Assembly: GCF_002939475.1 (NCBI RefSeq)
Contig: NZ_PKFQ01000001.1
Coordinates: 868,001-932,000, forward strand
Reading direction: 5' to 3'
Length of the DNA: 64,000 nt
Source: Streptomyces cinnamoneus
Lineage (GTDB): Bacteria; Actinomycetota; Actinomycetes; Streptomycetales; Streptomycetaceae
Below, piece by piece: positions 53,856-62,284 of the stretch. A model generated the notes under the pieces. It saw nothing but the letters and a program-made list of their open reading frames with translations. It was not told the origin of the DNA and did not search any database. Every line of letters starts with the position of its first letter. Positions within the stretch are counted from its first letter, which is position 1. The translations under genes and the position numbers were made by a program.

Positions 53856-54848
53856 ATGCGCATGCTCATCAACGTCCCCGAAACCGTCGTCTCCGACGCC
53901 CTGCGCGGAATGGCGGCCGCCCACCCCGAGTTGACCGTCGACGTGGAACGGCGCGTCGTGGTGCGGCGGGACGCTCCCGTGGCCGGGAAGGTGGGGCTGG
54001 TGTCCGGGGGCGGCTCCGGTCACGAGCCCTTGCACGGCGGGTTCGTGGGGGTGGGGATGCTGGACGCGGCGTGCCCCGGGGAGGTGTTCACCTCCCCCGT
54101 GCCCGACCAGATGGTCCGCGCGGCCGCTGCCGTGGACAGCGGGCAGGGCGTGCTCTTCGTCGTGAAGAACTACACGGGCGACGTCCTCAACTTCAACATG
54201 GCCGCCGAGCTGGCCGAGGACGAGGGCATCCAGGTCGCCAGCGTGCTGGTCAACGACGACGTCGCCGTGACCGACAGCCTCTACACGGCAGGCCGCCGCG
54301 GGACCGGGGCCACGCTGTTCGTCGAGAAGATCGCGGGGGCCGCCGCCGAGGAGGGCGCGCCGCTGGGGCGGGTGGAGGCGCTGGCGCGCCGGGTCAACGA
54401 GTCGTCCCGCAGCTTCGGGGTGGCGCTCGCCTCCTGCACGACCCCCGCCAAGGGCGGCCCGACCTTCGACCTCCCGGCCGGGCAGCTGGAGTTGGGGGTG
54501 GGGATCCACGGGGAGCCGGGCCGGGAGCGGCGGGCGATGATGACGTCGGGGGAGATCGCGGACGTCGCGGTGCACGCGGTGCTGGAGGACCTCCGGCCGA
54601 GCGGGCCCGTCCTGGTGCTGGTCAACGGTGCGGGCGGCACGCCGCTGCTGGAGCTGTACGGGTACGCGGCGGAGGTGCACCGCGTGCTGCGGGAGCGCGG
54701 CGTGGCGGTGGCCCGGACGCTCGTCGGCAACTACGTCACCTCGCTCGACATGGCCGGGGCGTCGGTGACGCTGTGCCAGGTCGACGACGAGCTGCTGCGC
54801 CTGTGGGACGCGCCCGTGCAGACCCCGGGGCTGCGCTGGGGCCGCTGA
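53856..54848 (+). CDS. dhaK: Dihydroxyacetone kinase DhaK subunit
   Basis: A 330-residue DhaK-family protein, which binds dihydroxyacetone covalently through a histidine. His218 in GVGIHGEPGRER is the expected hemiaminal-forming residue; GGGSGHEPLHGG and KNYTGDVLNF are the substrate loop motifs. It starts at ATG 53856 behind GAAGGAG. DhaK needs a DhaL ADP/ATP-binding subunit, but the next gene is convergent and unrelated, so dhaL and dhaM are absent here. It may be a regulator, work with a distant DhaL, or be a remnant. Confidence 0.92.
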   Translation: MRMLINVPETVVSDALRGMAAAHPELTVDVERRVVVRRDAPVAGKVGLVSGGGSGHEPLHGGFVGVGMLDAACPGEVFTSPVPDQMVRAAAAVDSGQGVLFVVKNYTGDVLNFNMAAELAEDEGIQVASVLVNDDVAVTDSLYTAGRRGTGATLFVEKIAGAAAEEGAPLGRVEALARRVNESSRSFGVALASCTTPAKGGPTFDLPAGQLELGVGIHGEPGRERRAMMTSGEIADVAVHAVLEDLRPSGPVLVLVNGAGGTPLLELYGYAAEVHRVLRERGVAVARTLVGNYVTSLDMAGASVTLCQVDDELLRLWDAPVQTPGLRWGR

Positions 54849-54869
54849 CGCCGGGCGGGCGGACCCCGG

Positions 54870-56282
54870 TCAGCTGTCCGGCTCGGCGCCGTGCCACACG
54901 GTCGTCACGTTGCAGAACTCCCGGATGCCGTGGCCGGACAGCTCACGCCCGTACCCCGAGCGTTTGACGCCGCCGAAGGGCAGGGCGGGGTGGGAGGCCG
55001 TCATCCCGTTGAAGAAGACGCCGCCGGCCTCCACGTCCCGTACGAAGCGGCGCTGTTCCTCCACGTCGCGGGTCCACACGTTGGAGCTGAGCCCGAAGGG
55101 CGAGTCGTTGGCGACCGCCACCGCCTCGTCCAGGTCGCGCACCCGGTAGAGCGTGGCCACCGGGCCGAACGCCTCCTCGCGGTGGATGCGCATGGCGGCG
55201 GTGATGCCGGCGAGGACCGTCGGCTCGTAGTACCAGCCCCGGGTGAGCTCCGCGGGCTCGGCGGGGCGCCGCCCGCCGCACAGGGCCGTCGCGCCCTGGT
55301 CGACGGCGTCGTCGACGAGCTCCTCCAGGTCGGCGCGGCCCTGGCGCGTCGCCAGGGGGCCGACGTCGGTGGTCGCGGCCATGGGGTCGCCGACGGTCAG
55401 GGCGGCCATCAGGGCCGTGAAGCGCTCGCTGAAGGCGTCGTAGACGTCGGTGTGGACGATGAAGCGCTTGGCGGCGATGCAGGACTGCCCGTTGTTCTGG
55501 ACGCGGGCGGTCACCGCCGTCCTGGCGGCGCGTTCGAGGTCGGCCGACGGCATCACCACGTACGGGTCGCTGCCGCCCAGTTCGAGGACGGTCTTCTTGA
55601 CCTCGTCCCCGGCAACCGCCGCGACCGAACGGCCGGCCGGCTCGCTGCCGGTGAGCGTGGCGGCCGCGACGCGGGGGTCGCGCAGGACGCCCTCGACGGT
55701 GCGGGAGGCGATCAGCAGGGTCTGGAAGCAGCCCTCGGGGTAGCCGGCGCGCCGGAAGAGGTCCTCCAGGTACAGCGCGGTCTGCGGCACGTTCGAGGCG
55801 TGCTTGAGCAGGCCGACGTTGCCCGCCATCAGGGCGGGGGCCGCGAACCGGACGACCTGCCACAGGGGGAAGTTCCACGGCATGACCGCGAGGATCACGC
55901 CCAGCGGACGGTAGTGGACCCGGGCGAGCGTCGCCCCGGCGTCCTTCACCTCCGCCTCCGGCGGGCGCTCGTCGGCCAGCAGCGCCTCGGCGTTGCCGGC
56001 GTACCAGCGCATCGCCTTGACGCACTTGGCCGCCTCGGCCCGGGCAGCGGCCAGCGGCTTGCCCATCTCGGTCGTCATCGTGCGGGCGATGTCGTCCTGG
56101 TCGGCCTCCAGCAGGTCCGCGGCGCGCGTCAGCAGCCGCGAGCGCACGGTGAAGCTCGTGGTGCGGTGCCGCCGGAAGGCCGCCTCGGCGTTCGACAGGC
56201 GGCGCTCGAGCTCCTCCGGCGTCAGCTCGTCGAAGGTCTTGAGGGTCTCGCCGTTCGCGGGATTCACCGTAGCGATGGGCAT
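54870..56282 (-). CDS. Succinate-semialdehyde-type NAD(P)+ aldehyde dehydrogenase
   Basis: A 470-residue aldehyde dehydrogenase. It begins [17 protein letters not shown] at ATG 56282; an upstream in-frame extension is unlike protein. It has [18 protein letters not shown], the catalytic Glu in [11 protein letters not shown], the catalytic Cys in [12 protein letters not shown], and the closing [21 protein letters not shown]. The sequence pattern is that of GabD/Sad-type succinate-semialdehyde dehydrogenases. It is convergent with dhaK (21-bp gap) and divergent from the amino-acid importer. It may serve general amine catabolism. Confidence 0.88.
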   Translation of the reverse strand: MPIATVNPANGETLKTFDELTPEELERRLSNAEAAFRRHRTTSFTVRSRLLTRAADLLEADQDDIARTMTTEMGKPLAAARAEAAKCVKAMRWYAGNAEALLADERPPEAEVKDAGATLARVHYRPLGVILAVMPWNFPLWQVVRFAAPALMAGNVGLLKHASNVPQTALYLEDLFRRAGYPEGCFQTLLIASRTVEGVLRDPRVAAATLTGSEPAGRSVAAVAGDEVKKTVLELGGSDPYVVMPSADLERAARTAVTARVQNNGQSCIAAKRFIVHTDVYDAFSERFTALMAALTVGDPMAATTDVGPLATRQGRADLEELVDDAVDQGATALCGGRRPAEPAELTRGWYYEPTVLAGITAAMRIHREEAFGPVATLYRVRDLDEAVAVANDSPFGLSSNVWTRDVEEQRRFVRDVEAGGVFFNGMTASHPALPFGGVKRSGYGRELSGHGIREFCNVTTVWHGAEPDS

Positions 56283-56521
56283 GTCTCGACTCTGCGGGGC
56301 CCGGTCCGGCCGCGCAAGACGTGGGCGCGTCACGCGCGGCCCTTCCCCCCGTCCTCCACCCCCGCGGACACGGCCCGGGGCGACGGCACGGCGCAGCACG
56401 GCACGGCCTCGAAATGGTGTCCGGACGAGCACCACGGGTAGCGCTCTGCCCCGGCCTCGGTATGCTGATTTTCGTCTTGGATGATCCGGATCATCCGCCT
56501 TTTTCTCTCACCTGGAGCAGA

Positions 56522-57442
56522 ATGAGGCCGAGGAGTCCCCTGGTACCGCCCGTCGCACTGCTCGTCCTGGCTTCCGCCTCGCTCGTCTCCTGCGGCCGGG
56601 AGGGCGTGCCGCCCGGCAGCGTCGCCGCGCTGATCGGGGAGGACGAGAGCCGTTTGGCCTATCCGGTCGAAGAGAACGTCCTCGTCACCGGCTCGCCCGT
56701 GCTCAAGCGCGCGCGAGCCGCGCACCGGATCGTCATCGGGGTGAAGTCGGACCACCCCTTCCTGGGCTTCGAGGACCCCGTCACCGGCCGCCGCTTCGGC
56801 TTCGACATCGAGATCGCCCGGATGATCGCCGCGGACCTGGGGTTCGGGCCGGGACGGATCACCTGGAAGACGGTCTCCTCCCAGGGCCGGGAGACGGCCA
56901 TCTCGAAGGGGGACGTGGACTTCTACGTCGCCGCGTACACCATCAACGACGAGCGCAAGAAGCACGTCTCCTTCGCGGGCCCGTACTACGTCGCCGGGCA
57001 GGACCTCCTGGTCAAGCAGGGCGACCAGGAGATCCACGGCCCCGGGGACCTCAAGGGCAAGCGGGTCTGCTCGGTCACCGGCTCCACGCCCTACCAGCGC
57101 ATCACGAACCCGGTGTACGGCGCCCACGTCAGTTCCCACGACAGTTACGCACAGTGCGTACAGGACCTGATCAGCGGCGAGGCGGACGCGGTGACCAGCG
57201 ACGACACGATACTGAAGGGCTACGCCGCACAGAACGGCGGCAGACTGCGGGTCGTCGGCAGGCGCTTCTCCGAGGAACCCTACGGCGTCGGCCTCGTCCG
57301 GGGCGACAAGGTCCTGCGCGGCGCGATCAACGACGCCCTGGACCGGCACCGCCGCAACGGCGACTGGCTGCGCGCCTACGGCGCCACGCTCGGCCGGTCC
57401 GGCGTGCCCGCCCCCGCCCCTCCGGAGGTGATCCGGTACTGA
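56522..57442 (+). CDS. Glutamate-type ABC importer, lipoprotein solute-binding component
   Basis: A 306-residue secreted lipoprotein from ATG 56522 (GGAG upstream). A basic start, hydrophobic core and lipobox LVSCG with Cys near residue 24 form a lipoprotein signal. The rest is a type II periplasmic-binding fold (SBP_bac_3) with IVIGVKSDHPFLGFEDP, RRFGFDIEIARMIA and GDVDFYVAAYTINDERKKHVSFAGPYY, as in GluB-like proteins for polar amino acids. The two permease genes follow. Confidence 0.88.
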   Translation: MRPRSPLVPPVALLVLASASLVSCGREGVPPGSVAALIGEDESRLAYPVEENVLVTGSPVLKRARAAHRIVIGVKSDHPFLGFEDPVTGRRFGFDIEIARMIAADLGFGPGRITWKTVSSQGRETAISKGDVDFYVAAYTINDERKKHVSFAGPYYVAGQDLLVKQGDQEIHGPGDLKGKRVCSVTGSTPYQRITNPVYGAHVSSHDSYAQCVQDLISGEADAVTSDDTILKGYAAQNGGRLRVVGRRFSEEPYGVGLVRGDKVLRGAINDALDRHRRNGDWLRAYGATLGRSGVPAPAPPEVIRY

Positions 57443-57541
57443 CCCCGCGGGCCGCGACGGCGCACCCGGGTGCGCGGCCCCGCCGAGCCGTCCCATCCCC
57501 TCCCGCCCGGTACGCGGGCCCCGAAGGCTACGGAGGCGAAC

Positions 57542-58189
57542 GTGCACGTACTGCTGGACAACGTCGACCTCTTCCGCAGAGGGTTCCTCGGTACCCTGGC
57601 CCTGACCGGCCTCAGCACGTTCCTGGCCCTCACCCTGGGCACCGTCCTCACCGTCTTCCGCGTCTGTCCGGTGCCCCCGCTGCGGGTCTTCGGGGCGGCC
57701 GGCGTCACCGTCCTGTGCAACACCCCGCTCACGCTCCTCTTCTTCGGGGTCACCCTGGGACTGCCGATGGTCGGGCTGTCCGGGATGGGCTACTTCACGC
57801 TCGCCGTGCTGACCCTGGGCGGCTACAGCTCGGCGTTCGTCTGCGAGGCGCTGCGGTCGGGCGTCAACACCGTCGACGTCGGGCAGGCGGAGGCGGCGCG
57901 CAGCCTCGGGATGTCCTTCGCGCAGACGGCCTTCCTGGTCGTGCTGCCGCAGGCCGGACGCGTGGCCGTGCCGCCCGTCGGCAGCATCCTGATCACCCTG
58001 ACGAAGAACTCCGCCCTGGCCGGGGGCTTCAGCGTCTACGAGCTGTTCAGCGTGGAGAAGACCCTGGCCGAACAGGGCTACGCCATCCTCACCGTCTTCG
58101 CGTGGGTCTCCGTCGCCTACCTCCTGCTCATCCTCACCATCAGCGGCGCCGTCCGGCTCGTCGAGCACCGGCTGGCGGTGGCGCCGTGA
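57542..58189 (+). CDS. Amino-acid ABC transporter permease, GluC-like
   Basis: A 215-residue inner-membrane permease of the HisM/GluC family, read from GTG 57542 behind GGAGG. It has about five membrane segments and the EAA-type loop EAARSLGMSFAQTAFLVVLPQAGRVAVPP that docks to the ATPase. Its TGA overlaps the GTG of the next permease gene. Confidence 0.9.
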   Translation: MHVLLDNVDLFRRGFLGTLALTGLSTFLALTLGTVLTVFRVCPVPPLRVFGAAGVTVLCNTPLTLLFFGVTLGLPMVGLSGMGYFTLAVLTLGGYSSAFVCEALRSGVNTVDVGQAEAARSLGMSFAQTAFLVVLPQAGRVAVPPVGSILITLTKNSALAGGFSVYELFSVEKTLAEQGYAILTVFAWVSVAYLLLILTISGAVRLVEHRLAVAP

Positions 58190-59133
58190 CTTCCGTCCTC
58201 TTCGACACCCCGGGGCCCCGCGCCCGCCGCCGCAACCTGCTGCTCGGCGTGGTGGCGACCGCCGGCGTCGGCGCGCTGACCGCCTACGTGATCGTCCGGC
58301 TGGTCGACGCCGGGCAGTTCACCGCCGAGATGTGGGAGGCGTTCGCCTACGAGGGCGTGCAGCGCCGCATCTTCATCGGGGCCGTGGACACGGTCAAGGC
58401 CTTCGCGCTCGGAGTGTTCTTCTCCCTGCTGCTCGGCCTGCTCCTGGCCACCGGCCGGCTCTCCGACCACCGCGTGGTGCGCTGGCCGGCCACGGCGCTG
58501 GTGGAGTTCTTCCGTGCCATGCCGCTGCTCATCATGATCTTCGCGCTGTACAACACCGGCTGGCTGCGGTCGTGCGTGGCCACCGTGGCCCGCTTCCTCC
58601 GTACGGAGCTGGGCGGTGCGGGCACCTGGCTCGCGGACAACTTCGCCAGTCCCACCCTCTGGGCGCTGGTCATCGGGATCGCGCTGTACAACGGCTCGGT
58701 GCAGGCGGAGATCCTGCGCGCCGGCGCCGGCGCCGTGCCCCGGGGACAGCGCGAGGCGGCGTACGCCCTGGGCATGCGCAAGACCCAGGTGACCGTGGAG
58801 GTGGTGCTGCCCCAGGCGGTACGGGCCATGCTGCCCAGCATCGTCAGTCAGATCGTGGTCACGCTCAAGGACACGTCACTCGGTTTCGTCATCGCCTACG
58901 AGGAACTCCTCTACGCCGGGAAGCTCCTGGCGCAGAACACCGCCACTCCCTCCGGCTATCCCTACATACCGGTGCTCCTCGTGGTCGGCCCGATGTACAT
59001 CGGCATGTGCCTGACGCTCTCCACGTTCGCCAGACGCCTCGCGCGGCGCGGCAGACAGTGGCGTCCCGTGCTCCGCAGCCGCTCGCTCACCCCGACCTTG
59101 ACCGAAAAGCCCCGCAGCCAAATCGCCCCCTGA
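58186..59133 (+). CDS. Amino-acid ABC transporter permease, GluD-like
   Basis: A 315-residue partner permease starting at GTG 58186, overlapping the previous stop. It has membrane segments near 20-40, 70-92, 100-125, 155-175 and 270-290, and the EAA loop REAAYALGMRKTQVTVEVVLPQAVRAMLPS. With the binding protein and GluC-like permease it makes a polar amino-acid importer. No ATPase gene is found in the window, so it must borrow one. Confidence 0.9.
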   Translation: MTSVLFDTPGPRARRRNLLLGVVATAGVGALTAYVIVRLVDAGQFTAEMWEAFAYEGVQRRIFIGAVDTVKAFALGVFFSLLLGLLLATGRLSDHRVVRWPATALVEFFRAMPLLIMIFALYNTGWLRSCVATVARFLRTELGGAGTWLADNFASPTLWALVIGIALYNGSVQAEILRAGAGAVPRGQREAAYALGMRKTQVTVEVVLPQAVRAMLPSIVSQIVVTLKDTSLGFVIAYEELLYAGKLLAQNTATPSGYPYIPVLLVVGPMYIGMCLTLSTFARRLARRGRQWRPVLRSRSLTPTLTEKPRSQIAP

Positions 59134-59223
59134 CTGCGACTGTGGAACGAAAGAACCACGCAGGATCCGAAACGTCCCCGCCGTCGCCCGTCCGGCACCC
59201 CCGATGCTTCAGGAGTTGCGGTG

Positions 59224-60165
59224 ATGTCCTCCTCCTCACCGGCGCCCGATGCCCTCCACGACCCCTATCCCACCCGCTACGTGACCGAGTCGGTCCCGGT
59301 CGACCGCAGCCATCCGGTGGTCTGGGGCGCCCCCGGGGACGGCCCCCTGGACGCGGAGCGGCTGGCGGCCTACGACCGCGACGGCTTCCTCGCCCTCGAC
59401 TCGCTGCTGACCGCCGACCAAGTGGGCGCGTGCCAGGAGGAGATCGGCCGCTTCGCCCGGGACGAGTCGCTGCGCACGGACGAACGCCTGGTGATGGAGC
59501 CGGAGTCCGACGGCATCCGGTCCGTGTTCGAGGTGCACGAGCTCTCCGAGGTGTTCGCCGCCGTCATCCGCTCCGAACCGCTGGCCGGCCTCGCCCGGCA
59601 GGTCCTGGGCTCGGAGGTGTACGTCCACCAGAGCAGGGTGAACTACAAGGCGCCCTTCGGGGGTTCCCGGTTCGGCTGGCACTCCGACTTCGAGACCTGG
59701 CACTCCGAGGACGGGATGCCGGCGCCCCGGGCGCTGAGCCTGTCCGTCGCCCTCACCGAGAACCTTCCGTTCAACGGCCCCTTGATGATCGTTCCGGGCT
59801 CGCACCGGACCTTCGTGCCGTCGGTCGGCCGGACGCCCGAGAACTACCACAAGCTCTCGCTGCTGGGAAAGGACCTCCCCGCAGGCTCCGCGGACCGGGC
59901 GGGCGTCACGGCCCTGGCCGAGCGGCACGGGATCCGGCAGTTCACCGGGGCCCCCGGCTCGGCGGTCATGTTCGACTGCAACTGTCTGCACGCCTCCAGC
60001 GGCAACGCCTCCCCGTTCCCGCGCAGCAACCTGTTCGTCGTCTACAACAGCGTGCGCAATCCCCTCGGTTCGCCCTACGCCGCCCCCCGGCCGCGGCCCC
60101 GCTACCTGGCCAACCGCCTCATCGTGCCGGTCCCGCGGACCGGGTCGCCGGCGTCCGGCCGATGA
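59224..60165 (+). CDS. Ectoine hydroxylase (EctD)-like Fe(II)/2-oxoglutarate dioxygenase
   Basis: A 313-residue PhyH-superfamily oxygenase. ATG 59224 has AGGAG 8 bp upstream; GTG 59221 is possible. The triad is His153/Asp155 (FGWHSDFETWHSEDGMP) and His256 (FDCNCLHASSGN). The HSDFETWHxEDGMPxxRALS stretch, the DPYPTR start, VRS/IRSVFEVH and PRPRYLANR are hallmark EctD features, so this is EctD or a close paralogue. There are no ectABC genes beside it. Instead it neighbours an importer and a minus-strand operon of amino-acid-modifying enzymes, so it may hydroxylate another cyclic or amino-acid substrate. Its last 47 bp overlap the convergent synthetase-like gene. Confidence 0.85.
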   Translation: MSSSSPAPDALHDPYPTRYVTESVPVDRSHPVVWGAPGDGPLDAERLAAYDRDGFLALDSLLTADQVGACQEEIGRFARDESLRTDERLVMEPESDGIRSVFEVHELSEVFAAVIRSEPLAGLARQVLGSEVYVHQSRVNYKAPFGGSRFGWHSDFETWHSEDGMPAPRALSLSVALTENLPFNGPLMIVPGSHRTFVPSVGRTPENYHKLSLLGKDLPAGSADRAGVTALAERHGIRQFTGAPGSAVMFDCNCLHASSGNASPFPRSNLFVVYNSVRNPLGSPYAAPRPRPRYLANRLIVPVPRTGSPASGR

Positions 60166-61252
60166 GACGGGCGATCTCCCGCGTCGTGTAGCCGCGCTCG
60201 AAGTGGCGCGGCTCGGACAGCATGCGGGTGACGAGGTCCAGCAGCATCCGCCCGTACTCCTCGTCGGTGCCCGCCCAGCGGGACGCGTCCAGCATCCAGG
60301 GCTCGGTCTCGGCCGAGAGGTCGGCCGTGCCCTCGCGTATCAGGGTCTTCGACAGCTTCGCCCCGGAGTCGGAGAGCACCACCGGGGTGAACAGGCGCGC
60401 CGGTGAGACGGGGTCCGGACAGCACTGCAGCGCCTCGTCCAGCAGCCGGCAGCCCGGGGCCCAGTCGGCACCCTTGACGATCACCGGCAGGGCGTCGTCG
60501 CGGCAGGCCACGCGCTCCTTCACCAGATTGCGGTGCAGGGTGGTCAGGCCGACGAACGCGTCCGAGTCCGCCGTGACGTCGACGAGGTACTTGCCGTGGT
60601 CGAGGCACACGGCCGCGAAGCGGGCCTCGTGGGCGTCGGCGGTGAGCACCTCGGTGTGCTCGCCGTACTTCTGCGACCAGCCGCAGCGCGGGCAGGGGAA
60701 GCTCACCGGCACGGTGCCGGTGGACGGCGCGAGGTACCAGCGCAGCCGGTCCATCTGGCGCAGCGAGGCGAGGAACTCCTCCCGGAACGCCCGTCCCGAC
60801 TGCTGGCTCGTGTAGGTCTCGAGCGCGTAGGGCACGCCGGTGGCGGCGGACAGTGCGTCGAAGAGCCCGCCGTAGTAGCGCGCGGCCAGGTCCTCGACCG
60901 TCGGCCCGCCGAGGGCGTTGCGGAACGAACGCTCGTAGAGGCTGCCGGAGTCGGGGCACGCGCGCACCTCGTACGGTGCGTTGTCGAGTGCCCCGAAGCG
61001 GATGAGGACCGGCACGCCGAAACGTTCCCGCGCCTCCTGGGCGAGCAGGAAGGCCGCGGTCTGCATGACGTTGGTCCCCAGGTGGGGCGTGCCGTTGATC
61101 TGCACGCCCGCGTGCAGCACCAGACGGGTGCGCCCCGAGTCCCACAGCCGCGGCCGGATGAAGTCGGCGCTGTGCAGGACGGCGCCGGCGGTGACGCTGA
61201 CGGGTGAGACGAGCGCGGGGCGCCGCGCGGTCGCGTCGTTGTCAGTGCTCAC
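60119..61252 (-). CDS. Class I aminoacyl-tRNA-synthetase-like protein
   Basis: A 377-residue protein from GTG 61252 behind GAGGAGAGG. The nucleotide-binding motif is His57-Leu-Gly-Thr60 in NGTPHLGTNVMQ (HIGH-like), and Lys299-Leu-Ser-Lys in GAKLSKTLIREG is KMSKS-like. A zinc-ribbon-like stretch FPCPRCGWSQKYGEH...VCLDHGKY lies in between, reminding me of class I lysyl-tRNA synthetase; a MetRS-like relation is also possible. It is too short for a housekeeping synthetase and lacks an evident anticodon-binding domain. It may activate an amino acid as an adenylate for amide or N-N bond formation, or act on tRNA. It is the last gene of the minus-strand operon. Confidence 0.72.
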   Translation of the reverse strand: MSTDNDATARRPALVSPVSVTAGAVLHSADFIRPRLWDSGRTRLVLHAGVQINGTPHLGTNVMQTAAFLLAQEARERFGVPVLIRFGALDNAPYEVRACPDSGSLYERSFRNALGGPTVEDLAARYYGGLFDALSAATGVPYALETYTSQQSGRAFREEFLASLRQMDRLRWYLAPSTGTVPVSFPCPRCGWSQKYGEHTEVLTADAHEARFAAVCLDHGKYLVDVTADSDAFVGLTTLHRNLVKERVACRDDALPVIVKGADWAPGCRLLDEALQCCPDPVSPARLFTPVVLSDSGAKLSKTLIREGTADLSAETEPWMLDASRWAGTDEEYGRMLLDLVTRMLSEPRHFERGYTTREIARLIGRTPATRSAGPAR

Positions 61253-61305
61253 GGATCCTCTCCTCGCATCACGCGGTCGCTCCTCCCGCACGCCGTCGCC
61301 CCGGG

Positions 61306-62229
61306 TCACCAGTGGTGACGGGCCTCGGCCACGGGGAGGTCCAGCACGCGGACGGGTCCCTGCCAGCCGTCGGGGCGCGCGCCGTCGAGCGCCTCCAGCC
61401 GGGAGGTGTGCGAACGGGCGGCGGTCCGCAGCAGGTCCAGCAGCCCCTCGCCGCTGAGCCGGCCGGCCTCGCCGTCTCCGGCTCCGGCCGTCCAGCGGCA
61501 GGCCAGGCCGACGATGAAGTAGCGGGGAGTGCCGCCGTCCGTGCGCCACAGGACGGCTTCCTCCGCCTCCTCCAGGGCCAGCACCTGCTCGATGTTGCTG
61601 AGCGTGAACTCGCCGAGCGGGAGCGGGCACAGGGTCACGGCGTGCACGCGGTAACCGGCGTCCTCCAGCAGCCGCACCGCCTTGCGGGGCGTGGAGTAGC
61701 TGCCGATCGTCAGTCCCAGGTCGCTGCGCAGCTCCCGGCCGTGCCCGATGATCGCGGGGGCCCACTTCAGTCCGTCGGTGCCGCCGCTGATGGACCGGCG
61801 CTGGGCGTCGGCCCGCAGGGTCAGCGGGACGTAGGGCGGGTTGCTGGTGACGATCAGGGGGCGGGGCAGGGGCGTGGGGGCGGTGGCCAGCAGCCGCTCG
61901 GTGGTCATGGCGGCGAAGTCGCCGAGGGCGAAGGTGACCCGGCGGTCGCCGTCGTGGGAGGCGTAGTGCTTCTCGGCCCAGGCGACGGTCTCCGCGCCCG
62001 AGTCGACGCCGTGGACCCGGGTGGCGCCGGCCCGGGCCATGGCGGCGGCCGCGGCCCCGCTGCCCGAGCCGAGGTCCAGGACCGAACAGCCTGCGGTGAC
62101 GAGGTCCTTGACCACCCAGACGCCGATCTCGGTGTCGGCGGGTTCGAAGAACACCTGGGGCGAGCCGGGCGGGACGAAGTCCTGCCCCGTCAGGTGCTCG
62201 TAGGTCTGGACGCGGGAGACGTTCGGCAT
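61306..62229 (-). CDS. PrmC/HemK-like S-adenosylmethionine methyltransferase
   Basis: A 307-residue Rossmann methyltransferase. Motif I is VLDLGSGSGAAAAAMA (50-65), and Asn130-Pro-Pro-Tyr133 in TSNPPYVPL is the signature of enzymes that methylate a planar amide or exocyclic nitrogen, as in PrmC/HemK or N6-adenine methyltransferases. It lacks the helical N-terminal domain of PrmC and has a C-terminal extension of about 70 residues, so it is unlikely to be the release-factor enzyme. It sits in the operon 53 bp upstream of the synthetase-like gene; a nitrogen in the pathway intermediate is a plausible target. Confidence 0.82.
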   Translation of the reverse strand: MPNVSRVQTYEHLTGQDFVPPGSPQVFFEPADTEIGVWVVKDLVTAGCSVLDLGSGSGAAAAAMARAGATRVHGVDSGAETVAWAEKHYASHDGDRRVTFALGDFAAMTTERLLATAPTPLPRPLIVTSNPPYVPLTLRADAQRRSISGGTDGLKWAPAIIGHGRELRSDLGLTIGSYSTPRKAVRLLEDAGYRVHAVTLCPLPLGEFTLSNIEQVLALEEAEEAVLWRTDGGTPRYFIVGLACRWTAGAGDGEAGRLSGEGLLDLLRTAARSHTSRLEALDGARPDGWQGPVRVLDLPVAEARHHW

Positions 62230-62284
62230 CGGGGCCCCTGTCGGTCGGTGGCGGGCGTGGGCGGTCGGCGGTGCGGGCGGCGGG

